A stretch of 64,000 nt of DNA from Leptodactylus fallax (Eukaryota; Chordata; Amphibia; Anura; Leptodactylidae). Within the stretch, counting starts at the first letter, position 1; each line of letters begins with the position of its first letter. Where the stretch lies: positions 744,001 through 808,000 of the forward strand of contig CAMRHE010000358.1 of the NCBI GenBank assembly GCA_947044405.1, in the 5' to 3' direction. Made by a program: the position numbers and the translations under genes. The notes under the pieces were generated by a model. That model searched no databases, had not been told where the DNA came from, and saw only the letters and a program-made list of their open reading frames with translations. Below are positions 36,047 through 48,585 of the stretch, one piece after another.

Positions 36047-36650
36047 TATAGGAGTAGCAAGATCTCATGAGAACCTGAGAGGCACTGGGTGGCCAAATGA
36101 GAGCCTATTCTGACTTCCCTCTGGTGTAGTCCCCCAAACAACTGTCTCCCAAAAAAACAAAGCCCGTAAGAAAGTAACTCATACGCAGTTTTCTCCATTG
36201 CAGTCTATGAGAGATTCATAATATTACTATTGAGGCTAGTCATAGACCAGCCGCAATTATAATATTCCCATGACAAGCCTGGAAGCCTTCAGAAGGCAGC
36301 TGTCAGAGGAACAGGTCGGCTCCCGCGATCTCGCTGTGCGGGAGCCAGCTTGCAACAATAAAGGTACTGGACCGGTGGGGACTGCCCCGCAGGCTATTTT
36401 TTTTATTTGGGGGGGGTCCTGGCCTGCATTGTAGTGAACTCTGATCGTGGGTATTTTGCACTGGGTCTCCTCTGTATAATACGGCAGATGTTGGTAAGGG
36501 GTTAAATTTTTTCCACTTTTCTAGTACATTGTACAGTATATTAAATGATATTATTATGAAGTACAATTTGACCCAAAAAATTAAGCCCTCATGCGACTCT
36601 TTGAATGGAAAAATTTAAAAGTAATGGCTTCTCGAAGGCAGAGAGTCAAA
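36047..36650 (-). repeat. repeat family C region, inverted, right of the Tc1 insertion
   Basis: 36155-36175 (aaaaacaaagcccgtaag) continues the phrase seen left of the Tc1 element. 36300-36360 is gc-rich with a ctcccgcgatctcgc...gcgggag hairpin. 36560-36640 (aattaagccctcatgcg, aaaagtaatggct) is the inverted family C core. Confidence 0.5.
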
Positions 36651-36809
36651 AACAATATGTTGGTTCTTTATGAGATCTTGCTGACATCAGCTAGTTTTCT
36701 TAAGCCTCCTCTCATCTTGCCTTGCCTCTAAATCAATAACTTTAACTGGTTGTAGTGAGTTGAGTTGAGAGAGTCAAGGTTTGGTTATAAAACAATTCCC
36801 CATGAGACT

Positions 36810-37165
36810 AAGGCTCCATGTAGCAAAAGCAGCTAAAATGACTGCAGAAAAAAACTGTGAAAATGGTGTTTTTTTCAGCGCTGTTTTTAATTGAATTTTT
36901 GCTGCATTTTTCTCTGCTCTTTTCTTCTCCTATTAATTATATCAGAGATGTAATGTACACAATTCTGCAGGAAAGATTGACATGCTAAGTTTTTCAAAAA
37001 CTTATTCATTTTAAAAAATGCAACTTTCCTGCAACTTTTTTTCTGCAATGTGTGGATGAGATTGAAGTCACTTTGCTGGTACTGTAAAATATAGCGTTTT
37101 TTCCACTGCGTTTCCTCTGCAGCCAAATATGCAGCTTGTCCTTAACATGGGGCCTTATATTTCTT
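36810..37165. repeat. repeat family B, long variant
   Basis: The ends are aaggctccatgtagc on the left and acatggggcctta on the right. The interior shares ttctgcaatgtgtgg, ggtactgtaaaata and ttccactgcgtttcctctgc with the copies at 21.8 and 62.5 kb. Confidence 0.65.
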
Positions 37166-38585
37166 ATTGCCATTGCTCCTTTGTTAGCAGAACATCCCAA
37201 TCACAGATGAGGGACAGTAATCTTACATCAAATTCACTGCGGCTTTCTTACAGTCTTCCAGCAGACATAGGCATATTTTAGATATACTACCATAGCAGCG
37301 TGGAAGTTTTGTGTGCATTTTTTTTTTCTAAGAGATTTCTCCAACTTTGGTTGCTAATGCTCACACTGAATTACCCAGTCTCTAGGATTTAGGTGCATGT
37401 ACTGTAGGTAAGCGGAGCCTGTGGCTGTCTGAAGAGGACTAGATAGTATACCTTCAGACTAAAGCTGGCCAAAAGCTGTTTTTACCAGCAGCCGTTTCCT
37501 ACCAGACCCCTCATCTCCCATGAGTACAAATGATCAACCAAGTTGAATTACATCTGTTGTTGGGGAAAACCTTGAGGCCCCCATACATATTAAATCATCA
37601 GCCAATTAGACTGAAGAAGGGTTTCACCATCTTCTTCCTCTTTGAGTCACAAAGAGATTCTTGAGATGATAGTATTCTACAAAATCATTTTAAGGTGCAG
37701 AGCAAATTCAGGCTGAGCTTTCTAGACATACCAAATTCGATGCAGACAGTCCTCCATTAATTTTCAAAGAATGTTTTAATTCATGTAATGAATTCTATGT
37801 GATTGTTGTATGGAATGAAACCAGCTGTGAGTACTTGAAGGAGAGGCTGTCATTTATGTGTATATACACATGTTATATGAATTATTACATCATATAAAGC
37901 ATATGCTTGTTTTCTTTACGTAGTGATGTCATCACATTTGGTCTATGGGCAATACGGTTCTGTAAAACATACATTTAGAATGTCATGATTTCACATGTGT
38001 CACATGATAGATTTGAGCATATATGTTATAGGGATTAGCATTAAACAGCATGTTACATGGAAATCTATGCACTGCAGTATAAGGATTAATAAAACTAATC
38101 AATAAACTAAAACACAACATAGACATCAAAGTTATTTTGTGTGCCAACTACAAGCAAACCACCAAAGAGACACACAAAATCCATAATAAAAATGCAAATC
38201 TTTATTTGTACATTAATCATAAAATATATAGATAAAAAGAAGAAAAATGGTAAAAAGTCACATGACAAGAAATGTATTGAGGCTGTAGTGGATCAAAGCA
38301 ATTGCATAGGATACCAACCCATGACACCAAACAATAGTAACTACATAAAAGCTGTGTTAAGCACACACATAGAATATTAGTGCAAGAATAGAATAAATGT
38401 ATATGATATAGTAGGACATACAGACCACAGCTGTCTGCCTCATGTCTTTTCTCTTCTGTTCTTTTTATCTATCGATTTTTTGACTGATGTTTAAACAAGG
38501 ATTTGCATTTTTATTACGGATTTAGTGTTTCATTTTTTGTTAGTATAAGGAATAATGTCTGCTTACACCTTGCGCGCATGTGTCC
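37166..38585. other. no gene seen
   Basis: This is an AT-rich sequence. Near 38150-38200 and 38500-38530 the phrases aaaaatgcaaatctttattt and gatttgcatttttattacgg face each other, perhaps an old element end pair. 37780-37980 is complex and without repeat words. Confidence 0.3.
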
Positions 38586-38589
38586 ACAC

Positions 38590-38890
38590 TTAAAGTAGTC
38601 TTCTCATAAGTTGCAGATCAGTGGGGGTTTAACTGCTGGCAGCCCAACCAATCATGAGAGCGGTTTTGCTCCCAGTTATGAATGGAGTAGTGGTCGGACA
38701 GGTGTGCCCCAGTTCTATTCATTTCAATGGAATTGCTGAACTATCTGCAGGGTTCCCAATAAAATGTATGGAACTGGGGCATGCCTGTCCATCCATGCCT
38801 CCATTAAGTAAGGGGAGCAGAACAACTCCACTCTCATAATCGGTTGGGTTTCCAGCAGTTGGCCCCCACTATTTGCAATTTATCTCCTGA
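38590..38890. repeat. palindromic TTAA-type MITE
   Basis: The left arm (cagtgggggtttaactgctg, caaccaatcatgagag) is inverted on the right (ctctcataatcggttggg, cagcagttggcccccact). It begins at cttaaag. No coding capacity. Confidence 0.65.
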
Positions 38891-39164
38891 CCTGTGGATG
38901 TGGCATGGGTTGAGGAGATGGGAAAAAAGGTTTTGTAGCAGTTTAAAAGAAAACTTGTCAGGGAGCATATGACGGGGTAACCTAACCATATAACCTTGTA
39001 GCCTAACCAGTCTGGTACCCAGCGCCTCTGGTTCCCCCAAACTGCAAGCAATGATGTCATAATCATGACCGCTCAGTCAAACACTTGGTATCAATGGTCA
39101 CTTGTGAGTGAATGCAGTGGTCACATGAGCCATGAACATGACATGGTCATCAGTGGAGGTGCAA

Positions 39165-39563
39165 CAGAGGAGTGTTTGGAAAACTGTCAGTTATCCACGG
39201 GATAGGTCATCAATATGTGATCTGTTAGGATCTGGCACCCAGACCCTGCACAGATCATCTATTCTAGCAGTCTGTGGGTGCCAAAAGTTGCTTGTGGACA
39301 GGTGACACCTATAGCACCACTCCTATTCAAGTAATATGAGTGCACTGCAGTTCACCAGAACCACCGCTATACAGTGGACTGAGATTCTTCACCGATCCTA
39401 TTACTTGAATAGGAGCGGCTCTGTATGCTGCTTCTGGCACCCAGAGGCTGCTAGAGCAGATAATCTGTGTGGGTTCCAGGTGTCACACCCCAACAGATCA
39501 CATACTGATGACCTATACTATCATTAGCATGAATGTTCGATTTCGGCCTAGAAAACCCCTTTA
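39165..39563. repeat. palindromic TTAA-type MITE
   Basis: 39207-39290 and 39430-39512 are inverted copies of about 85 bp (catcaatatgtgatctgtta against caacagatcacatactgatg; both include ggcaccca). The right end is gaaaacccctttaa. Confidence 0.65.
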
Positions 39564-40344
39564 AGAGACTCAATATCACCCCTCCTTCTGGATGGCCACA
39601 CATAGACACAAATAGGATACTGTAGTCAGCATATCACTTTATTGTGAAATCGTGTTGATTGTTGCATGTGATACACATACTTTATCTGGACATGTCCAAC
39701 TAATAAAATGGGTAAAGAAGGACATTTCTCTATGTGTCAATGCACTGGAATATAATCTAGATTTTATAGACTATTATACGGTATTACTGTATATTTCATT
39801 ACTGTGCTGTTTTAGAGGCCCCGATGTTGTAACTTTTACTGTTTTTGCTTTGAGACTAATCCATTAATGAACAGTATAATCCTGTCTCTAACATGTGTCA
39901 AGCCATTGACCTGGGCTAAGTTGAATTCTTTACTGCAAATTAAATCTTTATCAAGTCTCTCTTGATCCTTTCTATCCCTTGAGCTTTGCAAATTGAAAGA
40001 AAGTTGACTGGACAGGAAGGTAAAGAACTAGTTGAAAGTTAACTGTGCTGACCGCGGTCCCTCCAACACCTCATATACCAGCAACACTTCATTTGAGGTG
40101 AAACAGCAAGTCATGCGTATTAGGGTAAGTATAGAGAGATTATTCTAAAGCCACATTCAGATGCTGTTTACAAAGCAGTGAAATGGCCTCTTGAGGGATC
40201 TAAGTCTTTAATTAAATGCACACAGTATAATTGACCTGCAACTGGATATTATTACACAGGTCTTTCTGAGCAATGTTACTGTCGCCTTATACAGCTAGCC
40301 CTCTTTATAATAATGGCTGGGGACATAGTAAGTGTTTAAAAAAG
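39564..40344. other. no gene or recognised repeat
   Basis: The sequence is AT-rich with short frames only. Confidence 0.3.
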
Positions 40345-40425
40345 TATTTAAAGAGGACCTTTCACGTCATGTATATGCGGTTTTACATACCGCTAGAAAG
40401 CCGACAGTACAGCATGCAAGGTTCT
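40345..40425 (+). repeat. truncated end of the TTAA MITE family seen at 62826
   Basis: After TTAA, agaggacctttcacgtcatg and atatgcggttttacatacc match the start of the element at 62826-63233 closely. The similarity stops soon after ctagaaagc, so only the left end is kept. Confidence 0.7.
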
Positions 40426-42510
40426 ATGAATTATGTCAAGTTGCCCAGAGCATGAAGCAGTGAACTATTGAGATACCATCACACTACCACAACCGCACTT
40501 GACAAGTACTATTATATGCTTAGGCTATATGAATATGAACATGAACGTGGTAATAAAACAACTATAAAAATGGATTAAACTTTTTAAAATCTGTTTTCTA
40601 TCCATGTATCCGCTTTTAGTGAACCTCACTTAGATTCCAATCTGTTTCAAAGGACCTTACAAACAGACTCATTGACTTGCATTGGGTCCACCAGGATGTG
40701 AAAACAGCCAAAAATAGGACATGTGCTATTTTTAGTGGACGTTGTGAATACACCTGTAGACTTTCATTGTTCTATTGTGTAACAGCTGTCAAAAAACGGC
40801 TGTGTGAAGGCTGGTTTCCACTGTCATGTGTTGAGGCCTTATTGTAAAATGCTTGTGCCACAAGTAATTGGACTATTACCCTTTAATTCTCCCTCTGCTC
40901 TGACACCACTCCGGTGGGCCAAACTGTATTGTAGCATGATGTCAGATATCATTCATGAGACCACTGCAGTCAATCGTTGGCCTCAGTAGTCAAATGCTAT
41001 GTTTGCAAGAATCACCACTAAAGCCAGTGATTGGCTGCAGCAAGTCATGTGAATGATATACTTGACATCAGTGCTGCGGGACCAGCCGAGACCACCGGAG
41101 TTATAGCATTGAAGTTGAAGGGCATTTAAATGAAGATCTTTAAATAAACAAGTCTATGCATGATAGCCTTTACTATAATAATATGAATACATTGATAACT
41201 TAAGGTGCACATGATGTGTAATTCTCTTGATGTATGCACCAATGTATATTGCCCAGATATATGTCAGTTACCTTTACTGTGCGGCATAGGTTTTCTTAGC
41301 AGATGACCCTGTATGTGAAAGACTATACTTTCCAGTACTGTTAAATAAACTCTACTGATACAAACTAGCCAGATGTGTGCAAAAAAGAGAATTCTTCTGG
41401 CACACATCTGACCCATTACATTTTATAGATATTTTTGATATTTCTAGAGTACATACCAAATGTGCACACCCAACGTGGTGTGAAGAGCCTTGATGAACTA
41501 CAAAGTTGTAGCTGTGAAGGTCTTTTGACTAATAGTAGCGTTAATCTCTAAAAACTCATCAGCTGTACCAGAATATTGTCATACCATGTACATAAAAATA
41601 ATTTTACTTTTATATTTAATATCTTGCAGGTGTTAAAGGCATGTCTTTGTCAGCTTTTATTTAACCTTTTGTAAGGCGAGTCGGCTTGGCATTCCTAAAA
41701 CTAAAACAACATCATCATTTAGTCAAAAAGAGGTCACAGACATCAGCTGATGCAGTTCAGGAGTTTTATTATTAGAAGGCATTTCTGGAGGTTTCTCCAG
41801 AGCTGGCTAATTTCCTTCCAGACCACACAGGCATTGTACTGTGTATACATTAAGGCATGTAGGGTCTGGAGGAGGAAAGCTTGCATGTACCAACACATGT
41901 GGTTTCAGCTAAGATAGTTTGATGAATTAACGTTAGTATTCTGTTGGGCTTGAAAAATGTCTAAAAAATATCAGCAAGAAATATCAATAGAAAATTCATG
42001 GGCGCCCCTTTTGCCCCTTTATTAACAACCATAATAATGCTATCCATTCGAATCAATACATGGATTACATTGTCAACAATTTTTCATAATTGAATAAGGC
42101 AAAACGGTATATAGCTTTCTTTTATATCGCTCTTCTCTCTTAGGCCAAATAAGCACATCTTGGAGAACAAGTACGTTCATTACAACACGTATGTTACATT
42201 ATGTGATCTGTATATGTTTGTTGGCATAGATTTATAATAACCCATTCATATGTATTCACTGTATTTTGTGTGTTATTTCAGAATTCATTTAGCTTTTTGT
42301 ATAATTCGCCTATAGCTTTAATAAATGTTATGTTGGGGCGTTAGTTACTTAAGAGATGTGAAGCACATGCCTCAAGGCATTTGTCCCTTCCCCTGGCAAA
42401 AAAACAAAAAAAAACTAAATGTTGAAGACAACATACTGTGGCAAGAATATATCCCAGTCTTGATCCCTGACAATCCGGAGCAAAGAGGTGAAAATTTTAT
42501 AATAAAAAAT
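40426..42510. other. no gene seen
   Basis: 40560-41110 reads like decayed MITE sequence but without paired ends. The rest is unclassified AT-rich sequence. Confidence 0.3.
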
Positions 42511-42735
42511 TAGATTTTATAGATACTGTCATCACTCACTGTCCCAAGTAGGGCTCACAATCTAAATTCCCTATCAGTATGTCTGGAGTGTGGGAGGATA
42601 TCTGAGTACCCGAGGAAACCCACGCAAACACAGGGAGAACATAGAAACGCCATGCAGATGTTTTCCTTGGCTGGATTTATATCCAGGACCCCAGCACTAC
42701 AAGACAACAATACTAACCACTGAGCTACCACAAAA
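42511..42735 (-). mobile_element. tRNA-derived SINE (V-SINE-like), minus strand
   Basis: On the minus strand it opens with a box A-like gtggtagctcagtggttag (42731-42713) and a weakened box B near 42684-42673. A central part follows with gtgtttgcgtgggtttcctc and ctccagacatactgatag. It is closely related to the copy at 57588 and has the same tail. It would be transcribed by RNA polymerase III and mobilised by a LINE. Confidence 0.82.
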
Positions 42736-43377
42736 CCGCATGCTTCCCTGCCTAGCCATTGGAAGTCATTCCCCTTAAGACTAAACACTTCCCCCAACAG
42801 GCACACTTTAAAATAAAGTGGCATATATTGGTGAAAAACGTCAAAAAGTCACAATCTTTGGCCAAAAATAGTCTGTGCATAAAATCAATAATAATTTTCC
42901 CCCACTGTTCCTGGATGTTATTTTGTTACTTTTATCCATAGATATTTGTCCCACATTTGACCTGTCCCCAAATAATTTGCCCTGTCATATATACTAATCT
43001 ATAGAATAGATAACGGTATAAATAATACACTCAGATTGTGATTTGTGACGGAATAATTGTCCAAGCAGTGATTAAACAATACTACCATATCATAACCACA
43101 TATTACTACCTAGGGACTGAATACAGATCCCCATTACAGACTCTCTTACAGTAAGGGCCTCTGTAACAGGCCCTCATACAATAAGGACTCATTAAAAAAT
43201 GACACGGCAACTTTGGCAGTTCTTTAGCATTACGGGACTATACTATATGTATATCAGAATTATTATGTTTTACCAATGTTACAATGGCAGAACTTTGCCA
43301 TCATAGTGACAGTGCTGAGCAATGACTATATGCTCAACTATATGAAATGTAATAGTGTGACACTGAGATGGAAGTTG
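42736..43377. other. no gene seen
   Basis: Unclassified AT-rich sequence. Confidence 0.3.
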
Positions 43378-43696
43378 TTAAAGAGAACCTGTCAACTATT
43401 TTTTTTTTTTTTTTTTTTTACCATAAACTGTCCCCATCATGTGCAGCATCAAATACTTTCCATTGGTGCCCTCTGTAATCGTTCTGTTGCAGCAAAGTGA
43501 AGTTATAAATGTTTGAATGCCTAAAAAGCCATATGTAAAGTACCCTAAGTAGTCACAGTGGGAGGGGAGGAGCTTCAGACTAGTCACACTGTCCGTTTGC
43601 TAAGTATACCTCCTGGGCATGATCGACATCTCCCTCACCGTTTCTCACTCTCTGATGTCACAAGGAAGATGTCAATCGTGTCCAGGAGGTATATTT

Positions 43697-44345
43697 TGCC
43701 TGAGGCCGCACATTGCGGAAATGCAGCCTTTTTGTTGCAGTTTTGCTGCGGTTTTTTGAACCAAAGCCAGGAGTGGATTGAACAGAAGATAGAAGTATAT
43801 GTACTCCCTGTATTTTTCCCTTTCCTTTTGTACGTCTATTGTGTGTGAGAACAGCACTCTCCAGAGGATGCAGGTGGGTGCACAATTTCCATAGAGGGCT
43901 GACCGAACTCTTACAGACAACTTCAGTGTATACACAAAAAATGGACTGCACTCTGGATTGTTCTCTGAGCTTGCTTATTTAATCAATCGTATACATATTC
44001 CATGATTTTACATATCAGTTCAAGCCACATAAATATACAAGTTGTCATAATGAAGTAGAATTCAGGCAATGTTTCGGGCTTAGTAGTCCTTCCGCAGGCA
44101 AGTAGACGTAAGTTGCAGGACAACTGCCAGTGGTGAGAAATGGGTATAAAACTGGGCCTATGAGAGGTGTCCCTGGTGGGGAACCCGGAAGATTGCAGGT
44201 GCAGGGCTAAGGTGGCAGTGAGCTGTACATTTTTCATGTATACACTGAGTTCCCTTTCCTTTTGCAGCCACTCTTGGCTGTAGCCCAAAAATCACAGCAA
44301 AATATTCAACAAAAAAAGCTGCATTTCCACAACATGGGGCATCAG
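43697..44345. repeat. family B MITE, itself interrupted
   Basis: The left part (gccgcacattgcggaaatgc, then ttgctgcggttttttgaacc) and the right part (cagccactcttggctgtagc to aacatggggc) are the two ends of the short family B element at 63753-63968. About 390 bp of foreign sequence lie between 43848 and 44242. Confidence 0.6.
43848..44242 (-). repeat. insert with a gaaacattgcctg...aataag module
   Basis: On the minus strand there is gcccgaaacattgcctgaat followed about 100 bp later by gattaaataagcaagctcag and a terminal tccattttttgtgtat. The layout resembles the gaaacgcgttg-AATAAAG module of the 16.2-16.7 kb hairpin. Its class is unknown. Confidence 0.45.
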
Positions 44346-44420
44346 TCTTAGTAGACAGTGTGAATAGGCAGAAGCTGTTCCCTGCCACCTGTGACTACTT
44401 AGGGTAATTTACAAATGACT

Positions 44421-47400
44421 TACTAGGGTTTCAAACAATTATAGCAAGTCCAGGTGCGGACCTGCAATTGTTGGTAATCACATGTGGCAGCTAGTTGTCA
44501 GGCTGCACCTGTACTTGCTATTGCTCTAAATACAAAGAACAAGTGTTGCCTAACAACTTACTGCGAACATATGAGCCCGGGCTGTCAGAGATAAAGGCAC
44601 TCTAATCCACAAAACCATGCAGCTAGTAACAAGTGACAAGCAATAGCGAATACATGTTTAACAATATAAATGAAAACATGGGCTGCGCAGACGGGCACGC
44701 AGTTGGCGCTGAATCACAGGTTTTCACCCATATTAGGTGAGTTAAAATAGAAGTGCTTGTTTAGTAAAATATCTGTAGCCCGGGGCCCATTCAAGTAAAT
44801 TGTGCTGATTGCAATAATATACTGTAGTGATTTAGTACCTGGGATGTGAGAGGTGAACCTGTTTTAGAATAGGGAGAACATATTAACTACTTGTAGTCTA
44901 GAATTTTATGTTATTGAATTTTAAATAGATGTAAAGTCTCAAAGTATTAACCAGACTTTCATGTCCAACAATTTCAGACAATATGGCGAAATTCCAGAGC
45001 AATTTTGAAGATCATAAGGAAGAGGCTGTTCTTTCCAAGCTGAAAAGCTATTAGGGGGCAAGACAAAGTCATTTAGTATGAAATGTTCTGATAATTTGTG
45101 TGCGACCGTCCCTGATCAGAATCAGACCTCCTGAATAATTAGCCTTAATACGGATATAGAAGCCACGAGAGGCCCATTACTTAGCTCATGGTGTTCTGAT
45201 TTTGATGGAACAGCATTATGTGAAAATTAAGTTGGCAGTCATGTTGTTTCAGAAGCTGAGAATGGAACGCAAGCTTACTCATCAAACTTCACAAAAAACC
45301 TTGTTATTCTACTGATGAACAAAGGCCATGTAGCTATTAAGAAATTGTGATGGAAATGTGGGTTTTGCCCATTTCAGTATATGGATACATTGGGGCAAAT
45401 TTATTGTACTGTATTGTACGCCAGTCTTAACAAACAGCCCGATTGGCGCAAGGAAACTTATGGAGATTTATGGAGAAGCTGCGGATCCTTTATAAATCTG
45501 TTGGATGTCCCAGTACCATTATCCTTTCTTATGGGTGAACACACTGAACATTACATTTTGTGAGTCAAATCTCCTGCTTTGATTTTATTTTTTTCATAAG
45601 TTTTTATATTTGCTCTTAAACTGATGGAAAAATACAGGAACAGATATGCAATAAACTCTGACTTAGTAGCCCTATGGGATAATTTCACCTGCCATTGTTC
45701 CATCTCTGGGCTAGATAACCTTGGTGTTTGCTCACTCCCTCTATTCCCAAATAATTCAGGCTAACTATTTCCCTATGCTTACCTCCTGTCCTGACCAAGT
45801 AGAGAGATGCCCTTCTCTCATGTATGGGTAAGCTGGTAGGTGTCAAGGTCACACTTCTAAAGCTGCTGTATCTATTTAGAGTACTACTGGATGTAGTTCC
45901 CCTATATATTCTGAAGACTTTGCAAAAGAAGGAGTTTTGTGTTCGTCTGTCACTTGACTAAACCCATATTGGTCAACACACTATTTTTATCCACAGGAAA
46001 GCCCAATTTGCTTACCTCTTCCAATAGAATCCTTATTATGGGCCCCACCAGTCTATTGTCCCTGTTCTCTAAGTCCCTTGACAATTCCTGGTGTTTTGCG
46101 CCTGATTTTCACACCTCTCCCTGTCCAGACTCTGCCTTGTCCAGAATTTCCCTAGGTATTATGTTGGTGGAGATCTAGGGGCTTTTTAAGGTCCACCATC
46201 TCCTATACTCATTAGTTACCATGCCTTTCACAGATATATATTGACTAAACATGTCTTTCAGAGGCCTGTAATTCCTTGCACACAGGGCTTACACCTGCAG
46301 GAAAATATCAACTCTGTAGAGATGCTTTCCACCTATAAATTGGGTCCATCAGTTAGTTCTTGTTGCACATAATAAAGTGTATAGCCTGGAATTTTCACAA
46401 AAGGCAACATTAAAGTGATACAGTTTCTGCTGCTTCAAGTGATGCACTGCAGACAGTGTTTTCGCAACTGTTGGAATCCACAGGTGGCTGCCCTAGTTGA
46501 CATAGACAATGCCTTTCAGATTGTGACACCACACCGTGACAGCCCCAAGATATCATTTGTAAACTACAGAACACCAAGTGTTGGGATGATCTGCTGACAG
46601 CAGCCAGAGCCATCGATTTAATTGACTACCAGGGGCTCATATTATGCTGACCTACCCAGAGGGTCCTGCTTTTCCACCTATCTCTTAAACTCCAGCTTAT
46701 TAAATTGCTTCTATATTGCAACTCTGGCTGTCCAGCATCAACCCTGGTCAGTTCTTAGAAACAAGACATTACCACCCCAGAGTTGCCAGCCTGATGCGCA
46801 TTAGTACAAGGCAGGGGCCCAACTACTTATTTGGCAGTATCTGAGCCCAATCAATTTGGAACTCCTCACCTCAGTTGAAGAGATGCCCATGTCTATGCTC
46901 CATAACAGTGCCTTAAAGGACTTTTTTTTGCCGACTGTCTAAAGCTTGTTGCTTTGTGTCCCACCTTGTTAGCTTCCTTCCCCACCACCCCCAATAGGTT
47001 TAGAAGGATCATCTCCTTACCGATGTGATCACCATAGTTATAGTTTATATAATTCTCCCATTCTAGGCTGGAAGGTGTGTCTTTTAGGTAGCAGTGCTTC
47101 TTATATTCTTTAGGCTAACTGATACCACTTTTCAAGGTATGATCTGTCTCATTCTCTAGACCGTGGTCAAACATATACGGATTGCTGTTTGTTTCAGACT
47201 CTCTATCACGTCTTACCTTTTGGTTTATCCACATATATTTCTGTCATAAATGAAAACAGCCCCCCTCCCCCCCACCAAAAAAGATTTTCAGTTACATTGG
47301 TTCCTGCAACAAATCTGTGAATATTTTCACTTTCACTTATTTTGCTTATTGTATAAGGCTTTCTAATGAAAACCCACTACAGGCATGTGCTTCACTTCAT

Positions 47401-47599
47401 ATTAACAATATATAATCCACATAGACAAGAGGATTTTATATACAGGATGAATTGGCTTCCAAAAATTGCTGATTGAGCAAACAAAAGAATCTGAAAAATT
47501 AGGGGGATTCCACAAACGCTTTGCTTAAGGTTTTGTGCTTACTCATCAAGTGGTCTGTTTGCAACTCAATCCCATTAACCCTTATGTGACGCAGACATT
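44421..47599. other. no gene recognised over about 3 kb
   Basis: 44930-45340 is complex and free of repeat words. 45620-47200 is C/T-rich and might be a decayed retroelement, but no reverse transcriptase or integrase motif can be read in any frame. Confidence 0.3.
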
Positions 47600-48370
47600 T
47601 TTCATATTTGTGTTTTTGTTTTTTACTCTGATTTTTCCATTTATGTAGTCATAAGAGGGCTTGATTTTTGTGTGACAAGTTGTACTTCAAAATGGTACCA
47701 TTTATTACTCTGTACAATTTACTGAGAAGCGGGAAAAAAATTCAGAATGAGATGGAATTTAGCTTTATTCTCTGGGTCAGTACTGGGTCAGTGATACCAA
47801 ATTTATATAGTTTTTTTCATGTTTTAATAACTTTACAAAAATCTAAATTTTGAAGAAAAAAAATGTCTTTGAATCACCATATTCTGACACCTGTAACGTT
47901 ATTATATTTCAGTGGATGGAGCTTTGTAAGGTGTGTGTTTTTGCGGGACAATATAGGTGCATCTCAATAAATTAGAATATCTTTGAAACGTTTACACACA
48001 GAGTGTTCTATTTCAAGTGTTTTATTTCTGTAAATGTTGATTAGGGATTACAGGTAATGAAAACCCAAATTTAAGAAAATTAGAATATTGTAATAAAGTT
48101 CAGTATTGTAAATTCAGTGTGTCACCTGCCAAGGTTTCCTAAGCCTTTAAATGGTCCCTCAGTCTGGTTCAGTAGGACACACAATCATGGAAGACGCTGA
48201 TTATGGATTGTATTACTGAATCACTGAAATGAATGAACATTTCAAAGATATTCTAATTTATTGTGATGTACCTGTATGTAGTTTTTATTGATGCCATGCT
48301 GGGGTATGTATGCTGTTTTGATCACTCTTTATTCCATTTTTTAAGGGAGGCAAACCATCGAAGAAACGTT
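47600..48370 (+). repeat. repeat family C, interrupted by a mariner-like MITE
   Basis: It contains agtcataagagggcttg, aatggtaccatttatt, ccatattctgacacctgtaa and tttgcgggacaata. Beyond the insertion it continues with tgtagtttttattgatgcca and gatcactctttattccattt. Removing 47954-48276 joins the two halves in the order seen in other copies. Confidence 0.65.
47954..48274. mobile_element. mariner/Tc1-type MITE
   Basis: The inverted ends are taggtgcatctcaataaatt (left) and ttattgtgatgtacctg (right), both followed inward by agaatat/atattcta. TA target duplications lie at 47952-47953 and 48275-48276. It is 321 bp long and noncoding. Its insertion into family C dates it as the younger of the two. Confidence 0.85.
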
Positions 48371-48408
48371 GTTTACCATATGGGACAAATGTTTTTATAT
48401 TTTAATGT

Positions 48409-48585
48409 TTTTTGAGCCAAAGCAAAGAGTGGCTACAAAACGAATGGGGGATATATACTGTAGGAAGCTCTTATACTTCTTACTTCTGCTCAATCCTCTT
48501 CTGGCTTTGGCTCAAAAAAAAAAAAATGCAGCAGAATCTGCAACAAAAAAAGCTGTGTTTCTACAATGTGGGGTTTTAGGCAAAA
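48409..48585. repeat. family B MITE, right-hand part
   Basis: It contains gttttttgagccaaagc, gtggctacaaaacgaatggg and ctctggcttt-type complement, ending in acaatgtggggttttaggc. The left end is absent. Confidence 0.65.

Larger units (their letters stand above)
43378..44420. repeat. TTAA-type MITE family A, split by other elements
   Basis: It starts at TTAA (43378-43381) with agagaacctgtcaac, a T-run and ccataaactgtcc. 43535-43560 (taccctaagtagtcacagtg) returns inverted at 44388-44412 (tgtgactacttagggtaatt), so the outer element is palindromic. A family B MITE (43697-44345) sits in its middle. The normal right TTAA end is not visible. Confidence 0.6.

Noticed and set aside
43558..43951. Overlapping frames of about 90-100 codons on both strands
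   Set aside because: They cover nested MITEs, and the same sequences recur elsewhere as noncoding repeats.
45620..47200. Decayed LINE-1 or DIRS coding region
   Set aside because: The C/T-rich composition hints at it, but no RT, endonuclease or recombinase motif could be read in any frame.
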